From the NCBI GenBank assembly GCA_934512155.1, contig CAKSWS010000005.1, positions 1 to 64,000 on the forward strand: a stretch of 64,000 nt of DNA. The letters run 5' to 3'. The notes under the pieces are model-generated. The model ran no database searches. It was given only the letters and a program-made list of their open reading frames with translations, and was not told the origin of the DNA. This document shows positions 16,568 through 26,143 of this stretch, piece after piece (the first letter of the stretch is position 1; the number at the start of each line of letters is the position of its first letter). This DNA is from an uncultured Eubacterium sp. Lineage in GTDB: Bacteria > Bacillota > Clostridia > Oscillospirales > Acutalibacteraceae. A program made the translations under genes and the position numbers.

Positions 16568-18385
16568 TTATTCAACTGTTACGGATTTTGCAAGGTTGCG
16601 TGGTTTATCAATAGGTAAGCCTTTTTCATTTGCCACGTGGTACGCTAAAAGCTGTAACGGAATAACTTCAATAAACGGTGTTAAAAACGGAATGGAATCC
16701 GGGTAAGTTATTATGGTTTCAAATTGCTTTAAGTCATCTTTTAAGCTTTCAGGGGCAAAAACAATAACCTTTGCGCCACGGGCGATAACTTCAATAAGGT
16801 TTGAAACGGTTTTCGGCAGTAAATCTTTGTTGCTTATTAAGCCAAAGCAAACAGTGTCTTTTTCAATAAGGCTTATTGTGCCGTGTTTAAGCTCGCTTGC
16901 AGGGTAACCCACACAGTCTATATAGCTGATTTCTTTAAGTTTTAAAGCACCCTCAAGGGAAACGCCGAAATCCACATTTCTGCCCAAGAAAAAGCACTTG
17001 TCCATATCTTTAATTTCTTTTGCCAATGTTTTTAATTGTTCTTCGCCGGTTAACACCTTTTCAATTTTCTTTGGCAGCAGTGCGCTCATATTAACTGCAA
17101 TTTCGCTGAAAACTTCTGTGCATGCTTCTCTTGCACGGGCAATGTAAAGGCAAAGCATATTAAGCATTGCAAGCTGGCATGAAAATGCTTTTGTGGTGGC
17201 AACGGCAATTTCCGCACCTGCCTTTGTAAGCAAATTGTAATGGCTCATTTTTGCTATTGAGCTTTCCGGCACATTAACAATGCTGATTGTTTTTGCACCC
17301 ATTTCTTTTGCTTGCTTTAATGCGGCAAGACTGTCTGCTGTTTCACCGCTTTGGCTGATAATTATAACAAGGCAGTTTTCATCAATAACCGGGTTTGAAT
17401 ATCTGAATTCTCCGGCATAATCGGCAAATGTGGGGATTTTTGCTATTTTTTCAAAATTGTATTTTGCAATAAGTCCAACGTGATAAGCCGAACCGCAGCC
17501 TATAATGTAAATTCTGTTTATTGCCTTAAAATCTTCGGCAGTAAACGGAATGTCTTTAAACACCACATCTCCGTCGTCAGTAACCGAATTAATTGTTTCA
17601 CGTACAACCGCCGGTTCTTCAAAAATTTCTTTTAGCATAAAGTGGGGGAAATCGCCCTTGCTTGCAGAGGTTTTGTGAAGTTCCGGTGTTTTTATTTCTT
17701 TTGTAATTTCATTGAATTCACTGTCTAAAACAGTAATGTTGTCTTTTGTAATAACTGCGGTTTCGTAATCCTCTAAATAAATTGCCTGCTTTGTATAGTG
17801 CAATAAAGGGTTAATGTCAGACGCTATAAAGTTTTCGCCGTTTCCCACGCCGATTATAAGTGGCGAACCTTTTTTTGTGCAATAAAGCGTGTTTTCGTCA
17901 TCTGTGCAAACAATGCCCAAGGCATACGAACCTTCAAGCAGTTTAACTGTTTTTTTAATTGCGTCAACTACATCACCGTTGTAGTTAAGCTCTAAAAGCT
18001 TTGGCACAACTTCAGTGTCTGTTTCACTTTCAAATGTTATGCCGCTTAATGCCAAGCTTTCTTTAATTTCCTTGTAGTTTTCAATAATTCCGTTGTGAAC
18101 TACGGCAAAATGCTTGCTGCAATGTGGGTGGGCGTTAATTTCGTTTGCCTTGCCGTGGGTAGCCCAACGGGTGTGGCCAATGCCCAAATTGCCGCAAAAG
18201 TTTTCGCTTTCTAATTTTAATTCCAGATTTTTAATTTCGCCCTTTGCTTTCATAACCTGAAGCTTTTTTTTATTTAAAACAGCAATACCGCCGCTGTCAT
18301 AACCACGGTACTCTAAATCTTTAAGACCTTTAATAAGCACACCGGTGGCTTCGCTTTTACCGATGTATCCAATTATTCCGCACAT
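16568..18385 (-). CDS. glmS: Glutamine-fructose-6-phosphate aminotransferase (isomerising)
   Basis: 605 residues. It converts fructose-6-phosphate and glutamine into glucosamine-6-phosphate, the entry step to peptidoglycan amino sugars. The N-terminal class II amidotransferase domain starts MCGIIGYIG with the nucleophile C2. A linker leads to two SIS sugar-isomerase domains (GCGSAYHVG, SQSGETADS, ATTKAFSCQ) and the conserved C-terminus ending DKPRNLAKSVTVE. The gap to spoIIE upstream is only about 100 bases and contains no glmS ribozyme, so expression is not controlled by the glucosamine-6-phosphate riboswitch typical of many Firmicutes. An AAAGGAGATA ribosome site precedes the ATG. Confidence 0.97.
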   Translation of the reverse strand: MCGIIGYIGKSEATGVLIKGLKDLEYRGYDSGGIAVLNKKKLQVMKAKGEIKNLELKLESENFCGNLGIGHTRWATHGKANEINAHPHCSKHFAVVHNGIIENYKEIKESLALSGITFESETDTEVVPKLLELNYNGDVVDAIKKTVKLLEGSYALGIVCTDDENTLYCTKKGSPLIIGVGNGENFIASDINPLLHYTKQAIYLEDYETAVITKDNITVLDSEFNEITKEIKTPELHKTSASKGDFPHFMLKEIFEEPAVVRETINSVTDDGDVVFKDIPFTAEDFKAINRIYIIGCGSAYHVGLIAKYNFEKIAKIPTFADYAGEFRYSNPVIDENCLVIIISQSGETADSLAALKQAKEMGAKTISIVNVPESSIAKMSHYNLLTKAGAEIAVATTKAFSCQLAMLNMLCLYIARAREACTEVFSEIAVNMSALLPKKIEKVLTGEEQLKTLAKEIKDMDKCFFLGRNVDFGVSLEGALKLKEISYIDCVGYPASELKHGTISLIEKDTVCFGLISNKDLLPKTVSNLIEVIARGAKVIVFAPESLKDDLKQFETIITYPDSIPFLTPFIEVIPLQLLAYHVANEKGLPIDKPRNLAKSVTVE

Positions 18386-18482
18386 AGCAGTATCTCCTTT
18401 TTTGTAAAAAATATATTTATGTATGTGCCAAATATATCACAGTTTATTTTAATTGTAAATACAGAAGTTGAAAATTTTACAA

Positions 18483-20603
18483 TCAGTGAAATTTGTTTAA
18501 TTTTGCGGCAATAACGCTCATATCGTCTTCTTTTTTGTCTTTCATATTGTTTTTTGCCTGCTGCAAAATCGTGTTTGCAATTTCTTGGGGCGGCAGGTCA
18601 TTGATTCCGGAAAGCAAAAGCGAAAGCCAGTTTGTTTCGTTTTCTGCAATACCGTCGCTTGTTAAAACAACTACATCGCCTTCACTTAAAACGGCGGTGC
18701 GTTTTGCAAATTCTATTCCACGCAATATTCCTGCCGGCATAGATGTTAATTCGCATTTTGTAACGGTGCCGTTTTTAATAATGTACGATGCCGGCGCTCC
18801 TGCTTTGTAAAAATCTGTTTTGCCTGTAAACAAATCAACTCCGGCACAGTCTAATGTTGCCAAACTTTCTTCGTTTGATTTTACAAGCAGTGCACAGTTA
18901 ACAATTTTCAGTGCCGTGTCAAATCCAAAACCGGCAGCCAAAAGTTTTGAAAGTAACCCTGCCCCCATTGCTCCGTCCAGTGCTGCTCTTCCGCCTTTTC
19001 CCATGCCGTCACTGATAATCATAATGCTTCTGCCCCTGCCGTCATTAATTGTTTTAACGGTGTCGCCGCACAGGTTCCCCTCTGCACTGTGCTGGGCAAA
19101 TCCTATTTCCAGGCGGTAATTTGGTTTTTCGGAAAATGAAATAATTGAATCGTCTTTAAAATGTGTAACTCTGCCTTTTTCAAAATATCTGCCGCAGCAC
19201 TTTGAAATTTCTTTTTGCAATTTGGGGTTTGAAAGGGCGTTTTCTTTTTCTTCTGTTAAAATTTCCACCCTCATTCTGTTAAAACTGTCTACAATTACTG
19301 AAATATTTTTTGGGTAAATTTCATGTTCACCTAACAGGTGGCGAATTTTGCCGGCCGAAACAGTGTCAAATTGCTCTGCTTCGTCATATTCCTTTGCCAA
19401 ATCCGTAAGCATGTCAGCTATTGAAAAAAATTGGTCAGAGGCAATCATACGAATTTCGTTTGTTTTTTCATTAATAATTTGGTTTGTAATATATTCGGTT
19501 TCAGTTAAATTGCTTTTGTTTTCGGCAAAGTTTTTTTCATTAACGGCATTTATTTTTTCACGCACTTCGTTAACGCTTTCACTTATATAATTAACTGCTC
19601 CGGCGGCAAAACGAAGCCTCATAACAAGGCTTTGCCTAAGTGAACCGTCAGGTGTAATATCTGCACCGTCGTGAAAAAAACGTTCTGCTTTTTCTGCAAG
19701 AACCGGCGGAATAATTGAAAAAAGAGCACATCCTATAAGCGTTTCTATAAAAACAGGCAGTGCGACTTCCGAACCTGAAGCTACGCAAAATAATGCCGTT
19801 GAAAGTAAAAAGGAAACAGCAGCAGCCAAACTGCCGAATGGGCAGAAAAGAGATGCTAAAAGTGCGGAAAAGCCATATGCTCCTGTAATAAAAACGGCGT
19901 CGTTTGCCGTTATTCCCAATACAAATCCTAAGGCAAGAGCAAGCATAATTCCGTTTTTTGAGCCTGAAAAGCGTAAAATAATCAGTGTTGCGGCAACGGC
20001 AATAATTCTTATCGGTACAATGCCGTTAACGTTTAGCCGTGAAAGGCTCATAAATATTATTGAAAGTGAAATTACAATACAAGTAACATCTGCCGTGGGC
20101 AGTGCTTTAAGGTGAAATCTTTTAAATCCTGCGTTAAGTGCCTTAAAAAAGAAAAATGCTCCACCTGCGCCTAAAATCGCTTCGCCGGCTGTAAGGGCGT
20201 ATTCTGCGGCAGGGGCACTGTTTTTTAAATTAACAACAATTCCGGTAGCACTTAAAGATAAAAACGAAATAACCATAGGCATGACAGGGCTGTTTTTGCT
20301 TTTTGCCAAAATCATAGCCAGTGTGCCAAGCAGTGCAATAACAACGGTTATGCCGTATCTTGCAAAGTTTTCGGGGTGAAAAAGCAAATATCCCAGCGCA
20401 CTGCCAAGTGCGGTATAAATAAATTCGTTTTTCTTTGAAACGCAAATCAAAGAAACGGCGAAGGGGCAAATGTTGCCAAAGCTGTTGCTTAAACACAATA
20501 TAAATCCTGCGGCAAAAAAACCAATGCTTTTTAAATTGGATAATATTTGCGGGTTTTTTAAGCTGCTTTTTATTCTTCGACTTTTTTTAACGGTAGATTT
20601 CAT
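18483..20603 (-). CDS. spoIIE: Stage II sporulation protein E (PP2C-type phosphatase)
   Basis: 706 residues, shorter than the Bacillus protein of about 830. The first 300 residues hold around ten membrane helices. A central alpha-helical region comes next, then a C-terminal PP2C domain with the metal-binding ISDGMGKGGRAA, the GAPASYI segment and LTSDGIAE. In Bacillus SpoIIE dephosphorylates SpoIIAA at the polar septum and thereby activates sigma-F in the forespore. The domain order is the same here, which is good evidence that the organism belongs to a spore-forming lineage. It reads in the same direction as glmS but with a gap of about 100 bases. AAAGGATG precedes the ATG. Confidence 0.93.
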   Translation of the reverse strand: MKSTVKKSRRIKSSLKNPQILSNLKSIGFFAAGFILCLSNSFGNICPFAVSLICVSKKNEFIYTALGSALGYLLFHPENFARYGITVVIALLGTLAMILAKSKNSPVMPMVISFLSLSATGIVVNLKNSAPAAEYALTAGEAILGAGGAFFFFKALNAGFKRFHLKALPTADVTCIVISLSIIFMSLSRLNVNGIVPIRIIAVAATLIILRFSGSKNGIMLALALGFVLGITANDAVFITGAYGFSALLASLFCPFGSLAAAVSFLLSTALFCVASGSEVALPVFIETLIGCALFSIIPPVLAEKAERFFHDGADITPDGSLRQSLVMRLRFAAGAVNYISESVNEVREKINAVNEKNFAENKSNLTETEYITNQIINEKTNEIRMIASDQFFSIADMLTDLAKEYDEAEQFDTVSAGKIRHLLGEHEIYPKNISVIVDSFNRMRVEILTEEKENALSNPKLQKEISKCCGRYFEKGRVTHFKDDSIISFSEKPNYRLEIGFAQHSAEGNLCGDTVKTINDGRGRSIMIISDGMGKGGRAALDGAMGAGLLSKLLAAGFGFDTALKIVNCALLVKSNEESLATLDCAGVDLFTGKTDFYKAGAPASYIIKNGTVTKCELTSMPAGILRGIEFAKRTAVLSEGDVVVLTSDGIAENETNWLSLLLSGINDLPPQEIANTILQQAKNNMKDKKEDDMSVIAAKLNKFH

Positions 20604-20715
20604 TTTTACACATCCTTTGTTTGTATGCAGGATTAATTATATAAAAATAAAATCAAAAAATTTGTCATTTGAAGTAGGCGAATCGGTTTAAATTTTTTAT
20701 AAGAAGGTTAAAAAT

Positions 20716-20746
20716 AAAACCGCCTATGCGAAAGCGTGGCGGTTTT
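20716..20746 (-). terminator. Bidirectional terminator downstream of the 225-aa membrane protein
   Basis: AAAACCGCC (20716-20724) pairs with GGCGGTTTT (20738-20746) with inner ATGCG/CGT, and the minus strand continues with ATTTTTAA. Nearly identical in stem and loop to the terminator at 3659-3688, 17 kb away. Confidence 0.8.
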
Positions 20747-20789
20747 ACAAATGTTAAGGAGGGAAAAACGAGTGCTTTTGGTTAAGCGC

Positions 20790-21467
20790 TTATCTCTTTT
20801 TCTTTTTGTTTCTTAAAATAATCATAAAAATCATACCTGCAATACCGCCGGCGGCATTCATCATCATATCGGTCATTGTGTCTACCAACCCTAAATAGCC
20901 GTATTCGCCGTGGTATTTTGAAATATCAAATATTTCTGTTTCAGGACCGAATTTTGAAAGTTGCAGGTTTGTTCCGTGCAGGCTGTCCATTAAAAATTCG
21001 TAAAATTCCCAGCCAACGGCAATGGAAAGGGCAAACATTATGGCAAACAAAGCGGCAAGTGTTGCGGCGCATTGTCCCTTTTTGCGTTGAATAATACATG
21101 CAAAATCGTAGCCAAATACGGCGCATACAAAGCCTGAAAGTATATGCATAAAGTTATCAAACCAAGAAATCTTATCAAATAATCCGAAATATGAGCCAAA
21201 AACAATACCAATAAATATTATTAAGTTAAGCATTGTTTGTGAGAGCGGCGGCACATCCTCTATAAAACTGCCGTTGCCGAAAACCTGAAACATATCCCAA
21301 AGATGAGTAAAGATAAAGCAAAATACAGATTCAAATCCCATAACAACATCGCCTGTGATAAAAGAATAGGCGGCGCAAATTATCATTGCAATTCGCACAA
21401 TAATCCAAAATGCAAATTGTGCTTTCGGAATTTTGTTTACAGGGTCTTTTTTTATTTTATAAGCCAT
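20790..21467 (-). CDS. Polytopic membrane protein, possibly DUF2238-like
   Basis: 225 residues from the ATG at 21467, which has AAAGGAAC seven bases before it; the frame runs 19 codons further upstream without a ribosome site. About six hydrophobic segments are present. The motifs WFDNFMHILSGF, VGWEFYEFLMD and DTMTDMMMNAAGG resemble the conserved acidic and asparagine positions I associate with DUF2238-type membrane proteins, whose function is unknown. It stands alone, with its own terminator and an AT-rich divergent region shared with the acyl-CoA ligase gene. Family assignment is tentative. Confidence 0.75.
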   Translation of the reverse strand: MAYKIKKDPVNKIPKAQFAFWIIVRIAMIICAAYSFITGDVVMGFESVFCFIFTHLWDMFQVFGNGSFIEDVPPLSQTMLNLIIFIGIVFGSYFGLFDKISWFDNFMHILSGFVCAVFGYDFACIIQRKKGQCAATLAALFAIMFALSIAVGWEFYEFLMDSLHGTNLQLSKFGPETEIFDISKYHGEYGYLGLVDTMTDMMMNAAGGIAGMIFMIILRNKKKKR

Positions 21468-21570
21468 AAAAAGTTCCTTTAAAGTTAATTTTTTATATAA
21501 TAGCACACTGACGAAAAATGTCAAACAAATTAACGGGTTATAAACAAATAATAAAATTAATTTTTTTATG

Positions 21571-21599
21571 TTGCAAATTTATGTGAAATTTAATACAAT
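21571..21599 (+). promoter_or_regulatory. Promoter of the acyl-CoA ligase gene
   Basis: TTGCAA (21571-21576), 17 bases, TACAAT (21594-21599). Leader of about 36 bases. Confidence 0.55.
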
Positions 21600-21641
21600 A
21601 AACACCGCTGAATGATTAAAAATTATTTATGAGGTTAAATT

Positions 21642-23321
21642 ATGATTGAATACACAACAAAATATGATGTAAGAACCACAATGTATCAGCAGTTTGAAAA
21701 ATCTGCCAAGGAAAGAGGCAATAATTCTTGCCTTTATTATTACCATAATGAACTTAGTTGGAACGAAACTGCGGATATGATTGATAAATGTGCCGCAGCT
21801 CTTGTGGCAAACGGTGTAAAAAAAGACGACCGTGTTGTTATTTGTCTTCCTAATATGCCGCAGTGTATTGCCGCAATTTATGCTGTAAATAAAATCGGTG
21901 CAGTTGCGTCAATGCTTCATCCTCTTTCTGTTAAAAGCGAGGCTGATTATACAATAAATCTTGTTGGTGCAAAATTTGCTTTTTGTTTTGATGTATCAGA
22001 AAAAGCATTTGCAGAAAATCCTGATTTAACAGTTGTTAAATGCAGAACGGCACAATATTTTCCAAAATCACTTTTCGGCTTGGCCGCAAATCTTACATAT
22101 AAAAAGAAAATTAAAGGCAACACTGCTCCGGCAACAAATGTTAAAAAACTTATTGATTTTGCTGATTTTCTTAAAGAAGGCGAGGCTTATATTAAAGAAA
22201 ACGGCGTTCCCGAAACCGCAACTGATTCTCTTGCAACAGCCGCAATTATGATGACAGGCGGCACAACAGGTAATCCAAAGGGCGTTATGCTTACTTCGGA
22301 AGCAATTAACAACCTCTCATATCAGCTTGTAGATGTTGTTACAGAAGTTTTGAAAATGGAAATTGACCAGGATAACGACGGTATGTTAACAGCTCTTCCC
22401 GTATTCCACGGTTTCGGTTTTGCACTTTGCATGCACGTTTCAATGTGCGTTGGTATGGCACAATCGCTTTTCCCGCAGTTTGATGCAAAAATGTGCAGTG
22501 ATGCAATTAAAAAATATCATCTTAACTATATATTCGGCGTTCCTGATTTCTTTGAAAAGGTTTACAAAGCAGGCTACCTTAAAGGCATTGATATGAGTTC
22601 AATGAAACTTATCGGCTCCGGCGGCGACGTTGTTCCTTATTCTCTTACCGAGAAGATGGACAGATTGCTTAAAGATAACGGTGCAAAATGCCACTTTGTT
22701 TCCGGCTACGGTTTAACGGAATGTGTAACAGTTTGCACATTTACAGACCCACGCCGTGAAGCACCTCAAGGCTGCATAGGTGTTCCTTGCTATAATGTTG
22801 AATGTATGACGGTTAAGCCGGGTACAACAGAAAAATGCGAGGGCGAAGACGGTGAACTTTGTATTTACGCTCCCACAATTATGCAGGGATATTATAACGA
22901 CCCTGAGGAAACGGAAAAGGTTCTTGTTAAGCATGAAGACGGCAGAGTTTGGCTTCATTCCGGTGATATGTGCTTTATTGATGAAAAAGGCGATATTTAT
23001 TACCGTCAACGTTTAAAGAGAGTTTATAAAATCAGCGGCTACCTTGTTTATCCTTCATTTATTGAGGAATCATACAGAGCAATGTCTGAAATTTATGATT
23101 GCTGTGTTATTGGCAAGGAAGACGGCGGAAAAACAATGCTTAAACTTTTTGTTGTTAAAAATAAAAAATTTGCAAATGATGATGAGGCAGAACTTATTGC
23201 TAAGATTAAGCACTTCGGCGAACAAAATCTTTCAAAATGGTCTGTTCCGAGAGAAATTGTATTTATCGACGAACTTCCGAGAACTAAAGTCGGCAAGGTA
23301 GACTTTAAGGTGCTTAACTGA
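21642..23321 (+). CDS. AMP-dependent synthetase/ligase (acyl-CoA synthetase type)
   Basis: 559 residues, the usual length of fatty-acid or aryl acid CoA ligases. The adenylate-forming superfamily motifs are present: phosphate loop MMTGGTTGNPKG near residue 205, GYGLTECVT, the aspartate in SGDMCFIDEKG, and the C-terminal lysine in RTKVGKVDFK. It should activate a carboxylic acid with ATP and transfer it to CoA. The hinge segment KRVYKISGYLVYP differs from the common KxxGxxVxP form, so the acceptor could be another thiol. It is a single-gene unit with its own promoter and terminator. Acid specificity is not readable. Confidence 0.9.
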   Translation: MIEYTTKYDVRTTMYQQFEKSAKERGNNSCLYYYHNELSWNETADMIDKCAAALVANGVKKDDRVVICLPNMPQCIAAIYAVNKIGAVASMLHPLSVKSEADYTINLVGAKFAFCFDVSEKAFAENPDLTVVKCRTAQYFPKSLFGLAANLTYKKKIKGNTAPATNVKKLIDFADFLKEGEAYIKENGVPETATDSLATAAIMMTGGTTGNPKGVMLTSEAINNLSYQLVDVVTEVLKMEIDQDNDGMLTALPVFHGFGFALCMHVSMCVGMAQSLFPQFDAKMCSDAIKKYHLNYIFGVPDFFEKVYKAGYLKGIDMSSMKLIGSGGDVVPYSLTEKMDRLLKDNGAKCHFVSGYGLTECVTVCTFTDPRREAPQGCIGVPCYNVECMTVKPGTTEKCEGEDGELCIYAPTIMQGYYNDPEETEKVLVKHEDGRVWLHSGDMCFIDEKGDIYYRQRLKRVYKISGYLVYPSFIEESYRAMSEIYDCCVIGKEDGGKTMLKLFVVKNKKFANDDEAELIAKIKHFGEQNLSKWSVPREIVFIDELPRTKVGKVDFKVLN

Positions 23322-23334
23322 TTAACATTTAATT

Positions 23335-23366
23335 AAAACCGCTTTTCTTTTGAAAGGCGGTTTTTT
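23335..23366 (+). terminator. Intrinsic terminator of the acyl-CoA ligase gene
   Basis: AAAACCGCTTTTC pairs with GAAAGGCGGTTTT (one G-U) around TTTT, followed by T6. Confidence 0.9.
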
Positions 23367-23475
23367 GTAATATAAAATATTTGTTTAATTTTACAAATTA
23401 CATAAAGATTGCGCTTGACAGATGTGTTATTATATTACTTGTAAAAAATATTATTTGCGGAAAGGCAGTGCTTTT

Positions 23476-24681
23476 ATGACTAAAAATAAAAAATTAGTTC
23501 CCGTTTCGCTTTTAACGGGTTATTTGGGTTCAGGTAAAACCACTCTTTTAAATCATATTTTATCAAATCAGCAAGGCTACAAGGTAGCGGTTATTGTTAA
23601 TGATATAGGTGAAGTAAATATTGACGCTTCGCTAATTCAAAAGGGCGGCGCAGTAACAGAGCAGGATGAAAACCTTGTTCCGCTTTCAAATGGTTGTATT
23701 TGCTGTACGCTTAAAGTTGATTTAATGAAGCAAATTATTAATCTTGCTCAAAGCGGCAGGTTTGATTATATTCTTATTGAGGCTTCGGGCATTTGTGAGC
23801 CGGGTCCTATTGCAGGCTCTATCTGTATGCTTGACGGCACGGACAAGCGTTCAAAAATCCCCGCTGTTGCTTATCTTGACAGTATTACAACGGTTGTAGA
23901 CGTAAAGCGTATGGCAGATGAATTCGGCAGCGGTGATTCTCTTTTAAAAGGGGATTTGGAAGAAGACGATATTGAAAATCTTTTAATTGAGCAAATTGAG
24001 TATTGCACTACTATTGTGCTTAATAAAATAGATGAGGTTTCAGACGAAGACAAGGCAAAGGTTTTGGCTGTTATTAAGGCTCTTCAGCCTGATGCTGAAA
24101 TTATTGAAACAACTTTCGGCAGTGTTGAAGTTGGCAAAATCCTTTCAACAGGAAAATTCGATTATGAAAAAATTCTTGAAAGCCCCGGTTGGATGAAAGC
24201 AATGTCAAGCCATAATGAAGACGATGACGATGATGATGACCACGATGAGCATCATCATGATGAACACGAACATCACCATCATCACCATGACCATGAGCAT
24301 GGCGAAACAGAGGAATACGGTATTTCAACATTTGTTTATGAAAATGTTAAACCTCTTTCAAAAGAAAAGTTTGAACAATTTGTTTTTGGCAAATGGCCAA
24401 AACAGGTTATTCGTGCAAAGGGTATTTTTTGGATTAAGGAAGATCCTGATACAGCTTATGTTTTTGAGCAAAGCGGTAAACAAAAAACCGCCACGAGTGA
24501 CGGTAAATGGATTGCTTGCTATCCTGAAATTCAAAGAAAAATGATTTTAAAAATGAATCCCGACATTGCCGCTGCTTGGCATCCTGTTTACGGCGACAGG
24601 GTTAATAAAATTGTTTTTATCGGAAAGGATATGGATAAAAAATCAATTATAGCCCAGCTTAATAACTGCTTGGCAGAGTAA
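23476..24681 (+). CDS. CobW/G3E family GTPase metallochaperone with histidine-rich loop
   Basis: 401 residues from the ATG at 23476; the frame extends 18 codons upstream without support. Walker A is GYLGSGKT (15-22), the metal-binding CxCC motif is CICC (74-77) and NKID (183-186) gives guanine specificity. A stretch of about 30 residues dominated by His, Asp and Glu (246-276) lies between the GTPase and the C-terminal CobW_C domain. In characterised ZNG1/YeiR/YciC relatives such proteins deliver zinc, or sometimes cobalt or nitrile-hydratase metals, to target enzymes. The His-rich loop suggests metal storage or buffering as well. No obvious Zur-box palindrome was found upstream. Confidence 0.9.
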   Translation: MTKNKKLVPVSLLTGYLGSGKTTLLNHILSNQQGYKVAVIVNDIGEVNIDASLIQKGGAVTEQDENLVPLSNGCICCTLKVDLMKQIINLAQSGRFDYILIEASGICEPGPIAGSICMLDGTDKRSKIPAVAYLDSITTVVDVKRMADEFGSGDSLLKGDLEEDDIENLLIEQIEYCTTIVLNKIDEVSDEDKAKVLAVIKALQPDAEIIETTFGSVEVGKILSTGKFDYEKILESPGWMKAMSSHNEDDDDDDDHDEHHHDEHEHHHHHHDHEHGETEEYGISTFVYENVKPLSKEKFEQFVFGKWPKQVIRAKGIFWIKEDPDTAYVFEQSGKQKTATSDGKWIACYPEIQRKMILKMNPDIAAAWHPVYGDRVNKIVFIGKDMDKKSIIAQLNNCLAE

Positions 24682-24690
24682 TAACAATTA

Positions 24691-24719
24691 AAGCCTCTCT
24701 TTAAGAGAGGCTTTTTTGT
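24691..24719 (+). terminator. Intrinsic terminator of the CobW gene
   Basis: AAGCCTCTCT pairs with AGAGAGGCTT around TTA, then T6. It also faces the end of mgtE. Confidence 0.85.
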
Positions 24720-24736
24720 TTGAAAATATATAATTT

Positions 24737-26107
24737 TTACAGTCCTAAAATTACTTCTACAAAGCCGATGTAAACAAGAAGTGAAACGGCGTCTACTATT
24801 GTGGTAATAAACGGGCTTGCCATAACGGCAGGGTCAAACCCCAGTCGCTTTGCTATAATCGGCAAAGCGCATCCTACAATTTTTGCACAAATTATTTCTA
24901 CAAAAATCGTTAGTGAAACAACAAGAGCAATAATAACCGTTATTTGGTCTGAACCTAAAACAAGTCTGTCAAATAAAAGCAATTTAATAAAGCAAACAAC
25001 GCCTAATGAAAGTCCGCAAACGGCGGCTACTCTTATTTCTTTCCAAATTACTTTGAAAATATCTTTCATTTGAATTTCGCCAAGGGAAAGAGCACGAATA
25101 ATTGTAACGCTTGCCTGACTGCCTGAATTACCGCCTGTGTCCATAAGCATGGGAATAAAGGCTGTTAAAATGGCTGTGGATGCCAATTTGTCTTCAAAAT
25201 TAGTTAAAATTTGGCTTGTAATTGTGGCAGAAACCATTAAAAGCATGAGCCATGGAATTCTGTTTTTCCATGTTTCAAAAACGCTTGTTTTAAGGTATGG
25301 CTTGTCTGTAGGAACAATAGCAGCCATTTTTTGAATGTCTTCCGTGTTTTCTTCCTGAATAACGTCAATGGCATCGTCAACCGTAATAATTCCCACAAGT
25401 CTGTTTTCCATATCAACAACAGGCAGTGCAAGAAAGTCATATTTTGAAAGCATTTCGGATGCATATTCCTGGTCATCCAATGTATTAATGGAAATAACGT
25501 TTGTTTCCATTAAATCCTCAATATTGTCTTCATAATCGCTGAGCAGCAATTCTTTAACTGTTGTAACGCCGATAAGGTGGCGTGATGCGTCTGTTACATA
25601 GCAAGTGTAAATTGTTTCTTTGTCAACACCTGTGCGGCGAATTCGTTTAAAAGCGTCTTCAACCGTCATATCTTTTTTTAAATCCACAAACTCCGGTGTC
25701 ATAATTGAGCCTGCGGAATCATCCGGGTATTTTAAAATTGTGTTAATTGCTTCTCTTGTTTCCTTGTCGGTGTTTTTCAAAATTCGCTTAACAATGGTTG
25801 CCGGCATTTCTTCAATAATATCTGCGGCATCGTCAATGTAAATTTCGTCAAGCACATCTTTAAGTTCCGTATCGGAAAAAGCACGAATCAGGTTTTCCTG
25901 TGTATCGCCGTCAAATTCAACAAATGTTTCGGCGGCGTTTTCTTTTGTAAGCATTCTGAAAAGGAAAGTGCGCTCTCGTTCGTCAACCTCGTCAAGCAAT
26001 CGGGCAATGTCTACCGGGTTCATTTCGTTAAGGCATCGTTTAAGATCGCTTATATTGTGATTTTCACGAAAAATTTCAATGCATTCAAGCATTTCTTCAA
26101 GCACCAT
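24737..26107 (-). CDS. mgtE: Magnesium transporter MgtE
   Basis: 456 residues: an N-terminal MgtE_N helical domain (about 1-125), two CBS domains (about 130-255) that sense Mg2+, and a C-terminal membrane domain with five helices from about residue 280. The membrane domain contains the signature DTGGNSGSQASVTIIRALSLGE. It imports Mg2+ through a channel gated by its own cytosolic domain. It is the last gene of a tight minus-strand operon (rpe, PF13200-like protein, beta-sandwich protein, mgtE) with AAGGAGAG before its ATG. No M-box riboswitch is present upstream. Confidence 0.96.
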   Translation of the reverse strand: MVLEEMLECIEIFRENHNISDLKRCLNEMNPVDIARLLDEVDERERTFLFRMLTKENAAETFVEFDGDTQENLIRAFSDTELKDVLDEIYIDDAADIIEEMPATIVKRILKNTDKETREAINTILKYPDDSAGSIMTPEFVDLKKDMTVEDAFKRIRRTGVDKETIYTCYVTDASRHLIGVTTVKELLLSDYEDNIEDLMETNVISINTLDDQEYASEMLSKYDFLALPVVDMENRLVGIITVDDAIDVIQEENTEDIQKMAAIVPTDKPYLKTSVFETWKNRIPWLMLLMVSATITSQILTNFEDKLASTAILTAFIPMLMDTGGNSGSQASVTIIRALSLGEIQMKDIFKVIWKEIRVAAVCGLSLGVVCFIKLLLFDRLVLGSDQITVIIALVVSLTIFVEIICAKIVGCALPIIAKRLGFDPAVMASPFITTIVDAVSLLVYIGFVEVILGL

Positions 26108-26143
26108 AATATCACTCTCCTTCTTTTTATTACTTTTGCTTTG

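Noticed and set aside
18386..18482. glmS ribozyme
   Set aside because: The gap is short and AT-rich with no conserved core.
23400..23475. Zur box or strong promoter before the CobW gene
   Set aside because: A TTGACA is present but no well-spaced -10 box, and no palindrome resembling a Zur site was found.
26108..26143. M-box magnesium riboswitch before mgtE
   Set aside because: mgtE follows the preceding gene by 36 bases, with room only for a ribosome site.
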